From Desulfobulbus sp. (lineage in GTDB: Bacteria > Pseudomonadota > Gammaproteobacteria > Burkholderiales > Rhodocyclaceae), in assembly GCA_009782025.1 (NCBI GenBank), contig WQUQ01000074.1:1-6762 (forward strand): a stretch of DNA of 6,762 bases, in the 5' to 3' direction. The first letter of the stretch is position 1; each line of letters starts with the position of its first letter. Below, piece after piece: positions 1 to 5,314 of the stretch. The translations under genes and the position numbers were made by a program. The notes under the pieces are model-generated. The model made no database searches and was not told the origin of the DNA. It saw only the letters and a list, made by a program, of their open reading frames with translations.

Positions 1-20
1 GTTCGCTTTTAGGTAGTGAG

Positions 21-48
21 GTGTTATGCTGCACTCTGCTTGTAACAC
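21..48 (+). promoter_or_regulatory. Candidate promoter/operator of the first toxin-antitoxin operon
   Basis: An exact inverted repeat, GTGTTA at 21-26 and TAACAC at 43-48 with a 16-base spacer, lies just upstream of the antitoxin gene. The half-site centres are about two helical turns apart, which suits binding by two ribbon-helix-helix dimers. The left arm overlaps an extended -10-like element, TG-T-TATGCT, at 22-30. A poor -35 candidate (ttcgct, 2-7) lies 17 bases upstream of the hexamer. Antitoxins of this kind usually repress their own operon, so an operator over the -10 is expected. The repeat is seen directly; its role is inferred. Confidence 0.4.
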
Positions 49-64
49 ATGAGAGGTTGACACC

Positions 65-349
65 ATGAGCGAAGCCACCTTTACCTTTCGGGTCGATGAA
101 GTCTTGAAAGCCGAGTTCTCGATGGCGGCAAAAAACCGTGACCGCAGCGGCGCGCAGCTTTTGCGCGATTTTATGCGCGAATTCGTCCAACAGCAGGCGG
201 CAGCGGCTCATGACGCCTGGTTCAGTCGTCAGGTACAGGCGGGGCTGGATTCGGCCAATGCCGGCAATCTGATCCCGGCCGCCGAGGTTGAGACCCAATT
301 TGCAGCCAAGCGGGCGGCGACACGGCGTCGGCTTGCCGCTTCTGAATGA
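65..349 (+). CDS. Ribbon-helix-helix antitoxin of a RelE/ParE-type toxin-antitoxin pair
   Basis: A 94-residue protein that should bind and neutralise the toxin encoded just downstream and repress their shared promoter. Residues 4-45 look like a ribbon-helix-helix DNA-binding domain: a short strand (TFTFRVDEVLKAEFSMAA), then a helix-turn-helix stretch containing RDRSGAQLLRDFMREF. The rest (about 46-94) is Ala/Gln/Arg-rich and helical, as expected for the toxin-wrapping tail. The start is supported by the purine-rich GAGAGG at 51-56, eight bases before the ATG. The stop overlaps the toxin start as ATGA (346-349), the usual antitoxin-first layout. It resembles antitoxins annotated as RelB/DinJ-like or CopG-like stability determinants. 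I cannot assign a named gene. Confidence 0.85.
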   Translation: MSEATFTFRVDEVLKAEFSMAAKNRDRSGAQLLRDFMREFVQQQAAAAHDAWFSRQVQAGLDSANAGNLIPAAEVETQFAAKRAATRRRLAASE

Positions 350-627
350 TGGAATTGTTCTGGACGCCGGAGGCGACGCAAGACCGCGATGCCATCCATG
401 AGTACATCGCGGCCCACAATCCAAGCGCCGCGCTGACCCTTGATGAATTGTTTTCAGAGAAAGCGGGTGGCTTGACTGGTTACCCCGACATGGGGCGGCC
501 TGGTCGTATCGCCGATACCCGCGAACTGGTTGTGCATCGGAATTATATTCTGGTCTATGACGTGACCAGCAGCCGGGTGCGCGTGCTGCGTATCTTGCAC
601 GCTGCGCGGCAATGGCCGCCAGCGTAA
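346..627 (+). CDS. RelE/ParE superfamily toxin
   Basis: A 93-residue protein with the RelE/ParE toxin pattern. It has an N-terminal W-T-P-E-A (residues 6-10) leading into the helix DRDAIHEYIAAHNPSAA (13-29). A helix then ends at YPDMGRPGR (46-54), followed by the hallmark TRELVVHRNYILVYDV (58-73) and the C-terminal strand VRVLRILHAARQWPP (78-92). Family members are either ribosome-dependent mRNA interferases (RelE, YoeB) or gyrase poisons (ParE). The sequence alone does not decide which, though H-x-x-R-x-WP endings occur in both. The gene begins in the antitoxin stop (ATGA) with no good ribosome-binding site of its own, so translation is probably coupled. A second ATG follows immediately at 349, so the true start could be one codon later. 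Length is normal and the gene looks intact. Confidence 0.88.
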   Translation: MMELFWTPEATQDRDAIHEYIAAHNPSAALTLDELFSEKAGGLTGYPDMGRPGRIADTRELVVHRNYILVYDVTSSRVRVLRILHAARQWPPA

Positions 628-696
628 CCATGCTACCGGGTAGCCATCCCGGGAACGTTGCCGGATGCAAAATCCAAAGCAACAGTGCCGTAAAGC

Positions 697-978
697 AGCA
701 TCGGAAACGAAATCATTGCCCGTCCCGCCATCGACCGCCGTTCCTGCACCCGCATGAATCACGTTGTCGGCGCCGCCCGCCTCAACGATTGTGCTTCTAT
801 ATTCCCAGCGAGACGTGGTCGTGGTGAAATTCATGGCTGAAGTCGGCGGCGTGGTACCGGTGCCCTCGACCCACCAACCCAAGAACTTGCCGGTGCTGTC
901 GTAAAACGGCACGGGGGGATGACCCACCCAAGAAAAGCCGTCAACAACCCCAAACGGCACAAGTTTCCGCTTCTTCAA
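697..978 (-). pseudogene. Remnant of an RTX-like calcium-binding protein
   Basis: On the minus strand the frame from about 978 down to 697 reads like real protein. It starts LKKRKLVPFGVVDGFSWVGH, passes through VPFYDSTGKFLGWWVEGTG, and reaches GGADNVIHAGAGTAVDG plus GGTGNDFVSDA (about 780-698). The last two stretches match the glycine/aspartate nonapeptide (GGxGxDxhx) of RTX, or hemolysin-type, calcium-binding repeats, which form a Ca2+-bound beta roll in proteins secreted by type I systems. Only about two repeats are present. After residues SDA the frame continues into sequence without character and then antisense to the toxin gene, so the protein seems cut off. A one-base shift near 700 would instead give an ending MLLYGTVALDFASGN and a stop at 633-635, five bases past the toxin stop. 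There is no convincing start codon or ribosome-binding site; a TTG at 976-978 is possible. I read it as a decayed fragment. Confidence 0.5.
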
Positions 979-989
979 CCTTCGCCAGG

Positions 990-1280
990 TTACTCCATCC
1001 GGTTGTTCGGGTTGTACGGCTGCGCTTGCGCCTTGCCCTCCCGCACCGCCTCCCGCCGCCCCGCCGCCAGCCGGATCGCATCCTGCTGTTCTGCCTTCCG
1101 CCATTCCGTCTCCCGCTCGATCTCCCTCGCCTCCCTCGACGGCCAGGCGCAGGCCGTCAGCAAGAGACTGAACAGCAGCGCTCCTATGTGGGAAAATTCT
1201 TCTGAAAGGTGTTCAGGATGTCTCCGAACACCTGTATAGGATGTCCCCGGTCTGAACAGCAGGGTGAGGGAGCAGAACAA
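990..1280 (-). CDS. Small lipoprotein, 5' end probably replaced or lost
   Basis: This minus-strand frame encodes a lipoprotein-like segment, IGALLFSLLLTAC (residues 32-44). It is a hydrophobic stretch ending in the lipobox L-T-A-C, with the lipidated Cys at residue 44 (codon 1149-1151). A charged helical tail of about 50 residues follows, rich in Glu, Arg and Ala, ending QPYNPNNRME. The only ATG in frame, at 1280, lies beyond a repeat-rich stretch that resembles a transposon end. The first 30 residues (FRPGTSYTGVRRHPEHL and so on) are translated repeat, not a signal sequence. A native start just before the hydrophobic stretch is missing, unless a rare start is used. The stop at 990-992 lies just upstream of the RTX-like remnant on the same strand, so the two may once have been neighbours in one operon. 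It could be a pseudogene; function is unknown. Confidence 0.42.
   Translation of the reverse strand: MFCSLTLLFRPGTSYTGVRRHPEHLSEEFSHIGALLFSLLLTACAWPSREAREIERETEWRKAEQQDAIRLAAGRREAVREGKAQAQPYNPNNRME
1168..1262. repeat. 11-base direct repeat bracketing the repeat cluster
   Basis: The sequence CTGAACAGCAG occurs exactly at 1168-1178 and again at 1252-1262. The 73 bases between the copies include the inverted/direct repeat cluster. The left copy lies inside the hydrophobic segment of the minus-strand lipoprotein frame. It may mark a small insertion or a recombination scar, but 11 bases is longer than the target duplications of most insertion sequences. Chance cannot be excluded. Confidence 0.35.
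1207..1248. repeat. Inverted plus direct repeat resembling an insertion-sequence end
   Basis: AGGTGTTC at 1207-1214 and GAACACCT at 1226-1233 form an exact 8-base inverted repeat around AGGATGTCTCC. That loop sequence returns almost exactly as AGGATGTCCCC at 1238-1248, 23 bases downstream. Repeated blocks within a terminal inverted repeat are typical of ends of transposons with an integrase-type transposase, such as the IS21 and IS481 families. The match to a mobile-element end is from memory of that style of sequence, not from a search. No transposase fragment is visible nearby. An alternative is a binding site or hairpin upstream of the gene at 1319. Confidence 0.4.
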
Positions 1281-1318
1281 CCCCGCCCTGACTTGAACCT
1301 TTGCCCCTCCCCTGAATC

Positions 1319-2422
1319 ATGAATGAACGCTGGATTCTCCAATTCTGCCATTGCCATTACGGGCCATTCCTCGATGTCGCCCGGCAAACCGCCGCGCTGT
1401 TCAAGGGGTCGCCGTACAAAATCCTCACCGTCTATCTGACTGATAAGCCATCAGAGGCGGCGCGGATCGGCTCTGCTTCCGATGAGGTGATTTTTCTCGA
1501 CTACGACAGCAAGCAGGTTCGCGGCCTGAAGCTTTCGGCCATCCGCGACCTAAAAAAAATCGCCGCCAGCCGGGATTTCGCGCTGGTCATTGCCCATCGC
1601 GCCAAGCCCATCTACATCGCCTGCCTGGCCACCAAGCTGCCGGTCATTGGCGTGCATCACTCCTTTGGCGACTTCCAGCGGGCCTCGCGGCGCTGGTTCG
1701 TCAACCGCTTTCGCCAGCGTCTGTCGCTGCTCGGTGTCTCGGATGCCGTGCGCGACGACATGCGCCGCTATTTGCCCGACTGGCCCGCCGATCGGATCGA
1801 AACCTTGCACAATCGCATCGACGTCGACGCCCGCCTGCGCGGACTCCTCGCCAGAAAAGACGCCCGCGCCAGGCTGGGGCTGCCGGACGAGGCCAAAATC
1901 ATCGGCAACGTCGGCCGCCTGCACCCGGACAAGGATCAGAAAACCCTGCTCGCCGGCTTTGCCCAGGCTCTGCCGCACCTGCCGCCCGGCGCGCTGCTGG
2001 CGATTGCCGGCAGCGGCCGGCTGGAAGCCGACCTCAAGGCGCAGGCCCAAGCCTTGGGCATCGCGGAACGAGTGATCTTTCTCGGCCAGGTGCCGGACAT
2101 GTGGCGTCTGTTCGCCGCCTTCGACCTCTTCGTGTTGAGTTCCGACCACGAACCTTTCGGCATGGTGCTGCTCGAAGCCATGGCGGCCAATGTTCCCGTC
2201 ATGGCCACCGACTGCGGCGGCGCACCGGAAATCGTCACCGACGCCCATGCCCTTTTTCCGCTTGGCGACAGCCGGACGCTGGCCGAAAAACTCGCCGCAT
2301 TTTTCTCGACCCCGCCAACCGGCGCAACGCCGCTTGAACGCCTGCAACAACATTTCTCCGATGAGGCGGCGCGGCAACGCTTTTTCGCCCTGCCGATGGT
2401 GCAGAAGGTGCTTGGCGGATGA
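1319..2422 (+). CDS. Family 4 (GT-B) glycosyltransferase
   Basis: A 367-residue enzyme with the two Rossmann-like domains of GT-B transferases, expected to move a sugar from a nucleotide-sugar donor to a growing surface glycan at the cytoplasmic membrane. The N-terminal acceptor domain (about 5-165) contains HRAKPIYIA (93-101) and HHSFGDFQRASRRW (113-126). The C-terminal GT4 domain starts near IIGNVGRLHPDKDQKTLL (194-211), with R200 and K205 placed to bind donor phosphates. It carries the retaining-enzyme E-x7-E motif EPFGMVLLE, E278 and E286, followed by GGAPEIV. Length is normal and the gene looks intact. No good ribosome-binding site precedes the ATG, and the upstream region is repeat-rich. 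The fitAB-like pair begins 61 bases after its stop. It is paralogous to the GT4 gene at 5311. Donor and linkage cannot be told. Confidence 0.9.
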   Translation: MNERWILQFCHCHYGPFLDVARQTAALFKGSPYKILTVYLTDKPSEAARIGSASDEVIFLDYDSKQVRGLKLSAIRDLKKIAASRDFALVIAHRAKPIYIACLATKLPVIGVHHSFGDFQRASRRWFVNRFRQRLSLLGVSDAVRDDMRRYLPDWPADRIETLHNRIDVDARLRGLLARKDARARLGLPDEAKIIGNVGRLHPDKDQKTLLAGFAQALPHLPPGALLAIAGSGRLEADLKAQAQALGIAERVIFLGQVPDMWRLFAAFDLFVLSSDHEPFGMVLLEAMAANVPVMATDCGGAPEIVTDAHALFPLGDSRTLAEKLAAFFSTPPTGATPLERLQQHFSDEAARQRFFALPMVQKVLGG

Positions 2423-2427
2423 GGGAG

Positions 2428-2455
2428 TGATAGCAATCAACGTGATACGCTATCG
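2428..2455 (+). promoter_or_regulatory. Candidate FitA-type operator upstream of the fitAB-like pair
   Basis: TGATAGCA at 2428-2435 and CGCTATCG at 2448-2455 form an inverted repeat (six-base core GATAGC/GCTATC) with a 12-base spacer, in the 61-base gap before the antitoxin. The right half also contains the small palindrome GATA-CGC-TATC (2444-2454). An extended -10-like TG-A-TACGCT lies at 2443-2451, without a matching -35. From memory, gonococcal FitAB binds half-sites of the TGATAGCA type in its own promoter, which fits. The repeat is seen; the operator role is inferred. Confidence 0.5.
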
Positions 2456-2483
2456 CTGCCAACGCAATCAACCGGAGGTCAAC

Positions 2484-2738
2484 ATGGCCAGCGTACTCGT
2501 CAGAAACCTGCCCGATGAAGTTCACCGCGCCCTGCGGGTGCGGGCTGCGCAGCACAACCACAGCACCGAGGCGGAAATCCGGGACATTCTGGCAGCGGTC
2601 GCCCTGCCGCCCGAGCGCGTCAAACTTGGCTCTTTGCTAGCCTCCATCAGCCGCGAAATCGGGTTGACGGATGAGGAATGCGCCGTGTTTGACACCGTGC
2701 GCGACAAAACCGCCAGCGAACCCCTGAAATTCGAATGA
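2484..2738 (+). CDS. fitA: FitA-like ribbon-helix-helix antitoxin
   Basis: An 84-residue antitoxin. Residues 2-40 form a ribbon-helix-helix domain: the DNA-contacting strand ASVLVRNLP (2-10, with R7), then helices around HRALRVRAAQHNHSTEAEIR (14-33) and DILAAVA. The middle stretch VKLGSLLASISREIG (46-60) matches what I recall of gonococcal FitA, where it leads to the tail that plugs the FitB active site. The final 24 residues are more divergent. The start at 2484 is fixed by a strong GGAGG (2474-2478) five bases upstream, although the frame is open further upstream into the preceding transferase gene. The stop overlaps the toxin start as ATGA (2735-2738). It should bind FitB as a tetramer of heterodimers and repress the pair through the inverted repeat upstream. 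Confidence 0.9.
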   Translation: MASVLVRNLPDEVHRALRVRAAQHNHSTEAEIRDILAAVALPPERVKLGSLLASISREIGLTDEECAVFDTVRDKTASEPLKFE

Positions 2739-3163
2739 TCCTGCTCGACACCAACGTGATTTCAGAGCCGCTCAAGCCCAGTGGTTCGGCATCGGTTCTG
2801 GCGTGGATTGACACCCAGATGATCGAGGCGCTTTACCTCTCTGCCATCACGCTTGCCGAATTGCGTTTCGGCATCGCAGTCATGCCGGACGGCAAGCGCA
2901 AAAACGCTTTGCGGCAACGTCTGGATGAGCAAATCGTGCCGCTTTTTGCCGGGCGCACTCTGTCCTTCCACCCGGATTGCGCCGATGCTTATGCGACATT
3001 ACGCGCCCGCGCCCGCAGGGCCGGCAAGAATATCGACACGGCAGACGGCTACATCGCCGCAATTGCCGCCGCCAACGGCTTCGCCATCGCCACACGCGAC
3101 ACCGGCCCCTTTCTGGCGGCTGGCCTCGATGTCATCAACCCGTTCCGCCACGGTCAGCCATGA
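2735..3163 (+). CDS. fitB: FitB/VapC-like PIN-domain ribonuclease toxin
   Basis: A 142-residue PIN-domain toxin, a Mg2+-dependent ribonuclease in this family. The four acidic active-site residues are at the FitB positions: D5 in MILLDTNVISEPL, E42 in LSAITLAELRFG, D104 in IDTADGYIAA, and D122 in ATRDTGPF. T120 before RD and the C-terminal INPF also match the family. Length is close to gonococcal FitB (about 139 residues). The toxin therefore looks catalytically intact, and the antitoxin must be expressed. It starts inside the antitoxin stop. Unusually, its own stop overlaps the start of the following glycosyltransferase gene as ATGA (3160-3163). In Neisseria the pair affects intracellular trafficking and growth; the role here is unknown. 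Confidence 0.93.
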   Translation: MILLDTNVISEPLKPSGSASVLAWIDTQMIEALYLSAITLAELRFGIAVMPDGKRKNALRQRLDEQIVPLFAGRTLSFHPDCADAYATLRARARRAGKNIDTADGYIAAIAAANGFAIATRDTGPFLAAGLDVINPFRHGQP

Positions 3164-4272
3164 GCGCCATTCGCAAGCTCTTGATCCTCGATGGCATTGC
3201 CGGCGCCCCGCTGGGCCGGGAATTGCAGGAAGCCTTTCAGGAATCCGGCGTCGAAACGGCGCATGTCGATTGCCTCCAGCAAGCGATGAAGCCGCTGTAT
3301 GGCGTGCGTTCGGCGTGGGCCAAGTTGCGCAACCGGGAATCCGGTGGCGATTCCTTTTACTTCCTGCCCAGACTGTTGGAAAAAGACCTGCGGGCATGGC
3401 TGGCCTGCGAACAGCCCAGTCATATCCTGGTTGTCGGCTTCATCTACAAGTTCTTTGACCCCGCGCTGCTGCGCCGGCTAGCGGATGAGGCCGGGATTGC
3501 GCTGCTCCTCTACGACACGGACACCTGCAATCTGTATGACCGGCGGCGGGAATTCATTTTTTTCATCGAACGCGAGTTGCCGGTTTACCAGCACATTTTT
3601 TCCTTTTCCCGCGTCACCACTCGTTTTTTTCAGGACACACGCCAGCTCAGCGCCAGCTTTTTGCCATTCGGAGCCAAGCCGATTGCCGGTCTGCCCGCCG
3701 CTTCGGACGACAAACCTCTGGATGCGCTGTTCGTCGGCAGTTGCGATTTGCGCCGCATCTTTCTGCTCGAAGGCATCCGCGATCATGTCAGCATTCGCGG
3801 CAATCGCTGGCGGCGCAACCTGCCGCTGATGTCCGCGCCGCTGCGCCAGCGGGTCGATGACCGACCGGTCTGGGGCGCGGAACTGCACCAGATGCTCGAT
3901 CAGGCCAAGATTGTCCTCAACATCACCCGGACTGACTTCCATGGCGCCGAAACCGGCATCAATCTGCGCATCTTCGAGGCGCTCGCCGCCGGCTGTTTCC
4001 TGCTGACCGATCATTGTGACGAACTGGCCACCCTGTTCGCGCTGGGCGAGGAAATCGAAACCTACCGCTCGGCCGCCGAACTCGGCGAGAAAGTCCGCCA
4101 TTACCTCGCCCACACCGAGGCGCGAAGCCGGATCGCCAATCAGGGCCATGCCGCGTTCCGCGCCTCCCACACCTGGAAGCACCGTGTGGCGGACATCCTG
4201 CATTTTCTCCAGCACGGCCAGCCGCAAGGCGGCAGCAGCCATCTCCCCGCCGACGCTGACGGCGGTCATTGA
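3160..4272 (+). CDS. CgeB/YkvP-like glycosyltransferase
   Basis: A 370-residue protein that opens MSAIRKLLILDGIAG, like the N-terminal Rossmann domain of a GT-B enzyme. Its C-terminal part fits the glycosyl transferase family 1-type domain of CgeB and YkvP (Pfam Glyco_trans_1_2). It has VLNITRTDFHGAETGIN (252-268), then LRIFEALAAGCFLLTDH (269-285) with R270 and E273, and then the usual helical tail with RSRIANQGHAAF and H-T-W-K-HRVADIL. The middle contains YDTDTCNLYDRRREF, typical of the acceptor side in this group. The start at 3160 is chosen because it overlaps the fitB stop by ATGA. The frame is open further upstream, but only as a shadow of fitB. The last 18 residues are Gly/His/Ser-rich and look dispensable. 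There is no clear ribosome-binding site, so translation likely depends on ribosomes finishing fitB. Sugar and acceptor are unknown. Confidence 0.82.
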   Translation: MSAIRKLLILDGIAGAPLGRELQEAFQESGVETAHVDCLQQAMKPLYGVRSAWAKLRNRESGGDSFYFLPRLLEKDLRAWLACEQPSHILVVGFIYKFFDPALLRRLADEAGIALLLYDTDTCNLYDRRREFIFFIERELPVYQHIFSFSRVTTRFFQDTRQLSASFLPFGAKPIAGLPAASDDKPLDALFVGSCDLRRIFLLEGIRDHVSIRGNRWRRNLPLMSAPLRQRVDDRPVWGAELHQMLDQAKIVLNITRTDFHGAETGINLRIFEALAAGCFLLTDHCDELATLFALGEEIETYRSAAELGEKVRHYLAHTEARSRIANQGHAAFRASHTWKHRVADILHFLQHGQPQGGSSHLPADADGGH

Positions 4273-4273
4273 C

Positions 4274-5314
4274 ATGATCTGCCAACCAACACCCCCCCTC
4301 CCGAAAATTGCGGAGAAACCAAGCCTTGCGCTAGTTTCCTTCGACTCGCTGGGCGACGGCCTGATCTACCTGATGATCGCCAGCAACCTGCAAGGAAATG
4401 GCTTTGCCGTCACCTGCTACGCGAACATCGCCTGGCAGATGCGGGCATGGCTGCCGGATCTCGACATCCGGCCCTATCCGCCCGCCGACCAATTCGAGAC
4501 GGAACTGGCGGCATACGACCTGGCCATCGTCAGTCCGCCGGGTTTCATTCGCGCCAGCATGGATGCGACGACGACCGCCCGCTGGCGCGAGAAATGGCTG
4601 CTGATCTGCCAAAACCCGCCGGCAAGCTGGCGTTTCGATCACACCGAGCGGCTTCGCCGCGCCTTGACGCCGGAAAAATTCCGCCAACTCGAAAAGCTGC
4701 TGGACGCCAGCGGCCCCATCGCCCGCTTTCGCCCGTTTACCGACGAAAGCGTGGTCGAAATGAGCTTGCATTACCTGCGGGAGAAGATGCGCCTGGCACA
4801 CGTCAGCAAGGCCGTTCCCATCGTCGCGCCGCAAGGGCTGCTGCGCCGCCGCCACCGGCAGCGGATCATCGTCAGCCCGGATTCAGCCGGGCCGGAGAAA
4901 AAAGACTGGCGTCCCGCCGCCTTCCTCGCGCTCTGCCATCGTCTCAAAACGCGCGGCTACACGCCCGAAATCGTCGTCGCGCCGAAGAACCATGCCGCCT
5001 GGGCAGCAAGGGCCGGCCATGCCTTTCCGCTTCCGCGTTTCGACGACATCGGCGCACTGGCCACCCATCTCTACGAATCCGGGGCCGTCATCGCCAACGA
5101 TTCCGGCAACGGGCATCTGGCATCCTTTCTCGGCATCCCGGTCGTCACCATCTACCGCAAGAAGAATCCGCGCTTTCATTGGCGGCCGGACTGGTCGCCG
5201 GGCATCGTCGTCTGCCCGCCCTTTCTTCCCTTTTTACGAGAGAGCCTGTGGAAATATTTTGTCCGCCCCTCGCAAGTCATCGCAGTGCTTGAGCGTCTGC
5301 TGGAGACAACATGA
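4274..5314 (+). CDS. Family 9 glycosyltransferase (heptosyltransferase-like)
   Basis: A 346-residue protein of the GT9 family, whose best-known members (WaaC, WaaF, WaaQ) add heptose to the lipopolysaccharide inner core. Near the N-terminus, SFDSLGDGLIYLMIASNL (22-39) is the family's LGD-plus-helix signature. IIVSPDSAGPEKKDWRPAAF (about 197-216, W212) corresponds to the P-x(n)-K-x-W donor-side block. VIANDSGNGHLASFLG (272-287, D276) is the DSG-x-x-HLA-x-x-G motif. The usual Met before His in that motif is Gly here. Length is normal. The start follows the previous stop by a single base, and no strong ribosome-binding site is seen, so coupling is likely. A role in core heptose transfer is possible, but the divergent motif leaves the sugar open. 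Confidence 0.85.
   Translation: MICQPTPPLPKIAEKPSLALVSFDSLGDGLIYLMIASNLQGNGFAVTCYANIAWQMRAWLPDLDIRPYPPADQFETELAAYDLAIVSPPGFIRASMDATTTARWREKWLLICQNPPASWRFDHTERLRRALTPEKFRQLEKLLDASGPIARFRPFTDESVVEMSLHYLREKMRLAHVSKAVPIVAPQGLLRRRHRQRIIVSPDSAGPEKKDWRPAAFLALCHRLKTRGYTPEIVVAPKNHAAWAARAGHAFPLPRFDDIGALATHLYESGAVIANDSGNGHLASFLGIPVVTIYRKKNPRFHWRPDWSPGIVVCPPFLPFLRESLWKYFVRPSQVIAVLERLLETT

Noticed and set aside
636..652. Possible terminator hairpin CCGGG-TAGCCAT-CCCGG after the toxin gene
   Set aside because: The stem is only five pairs and no T-run follows on either side, so an intrinsic terminator is not supported.
454..696. Continuation of the RTX-like minus-strand frame through the toxin gene
   Set aside because: The RTX-like character ends near 697. 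The rest is antisense to the toxin or featureless, so I limited the remnant to 697-978.
612..827. Plus-strand open frame after the toxin gene
   Set aside because: His/Arg/Pro-rich translation with no ribosome-binding site, antisense to the RTX-like remnant, which has better coding character.
919..1239. Plus-strand open frame in the gap before the first GT4 gene
   Set aside because: Ser/Arg/Pro-rich translation typical of the reverse of a GC-rich gene; the lipobox-bearing frame on the other strand is more convincing.
1550..2440. Long minus-strand open frame opposite the first GT4 gene
   Set aside because: It lies antisense to a gene with clear GT4 motifs; its translation is Gln/Gly/Arg-rich with no recognisable fold. 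It is the usual shadow of GC-rich coding DNA.
2190..2483. Upstream extension of the fitA reading frame into the GT4 gene
   Set aside because: The extension overlaps well-conserved GT4 sequence, and a strong GGAGG fixes the start at 2484.
3478..4275. 265-codon minus-strand open frame opposite the CgeB-like gene
   Set aside because: Antisense to a well-supported transferase; composition fits a codon-bias shadow.
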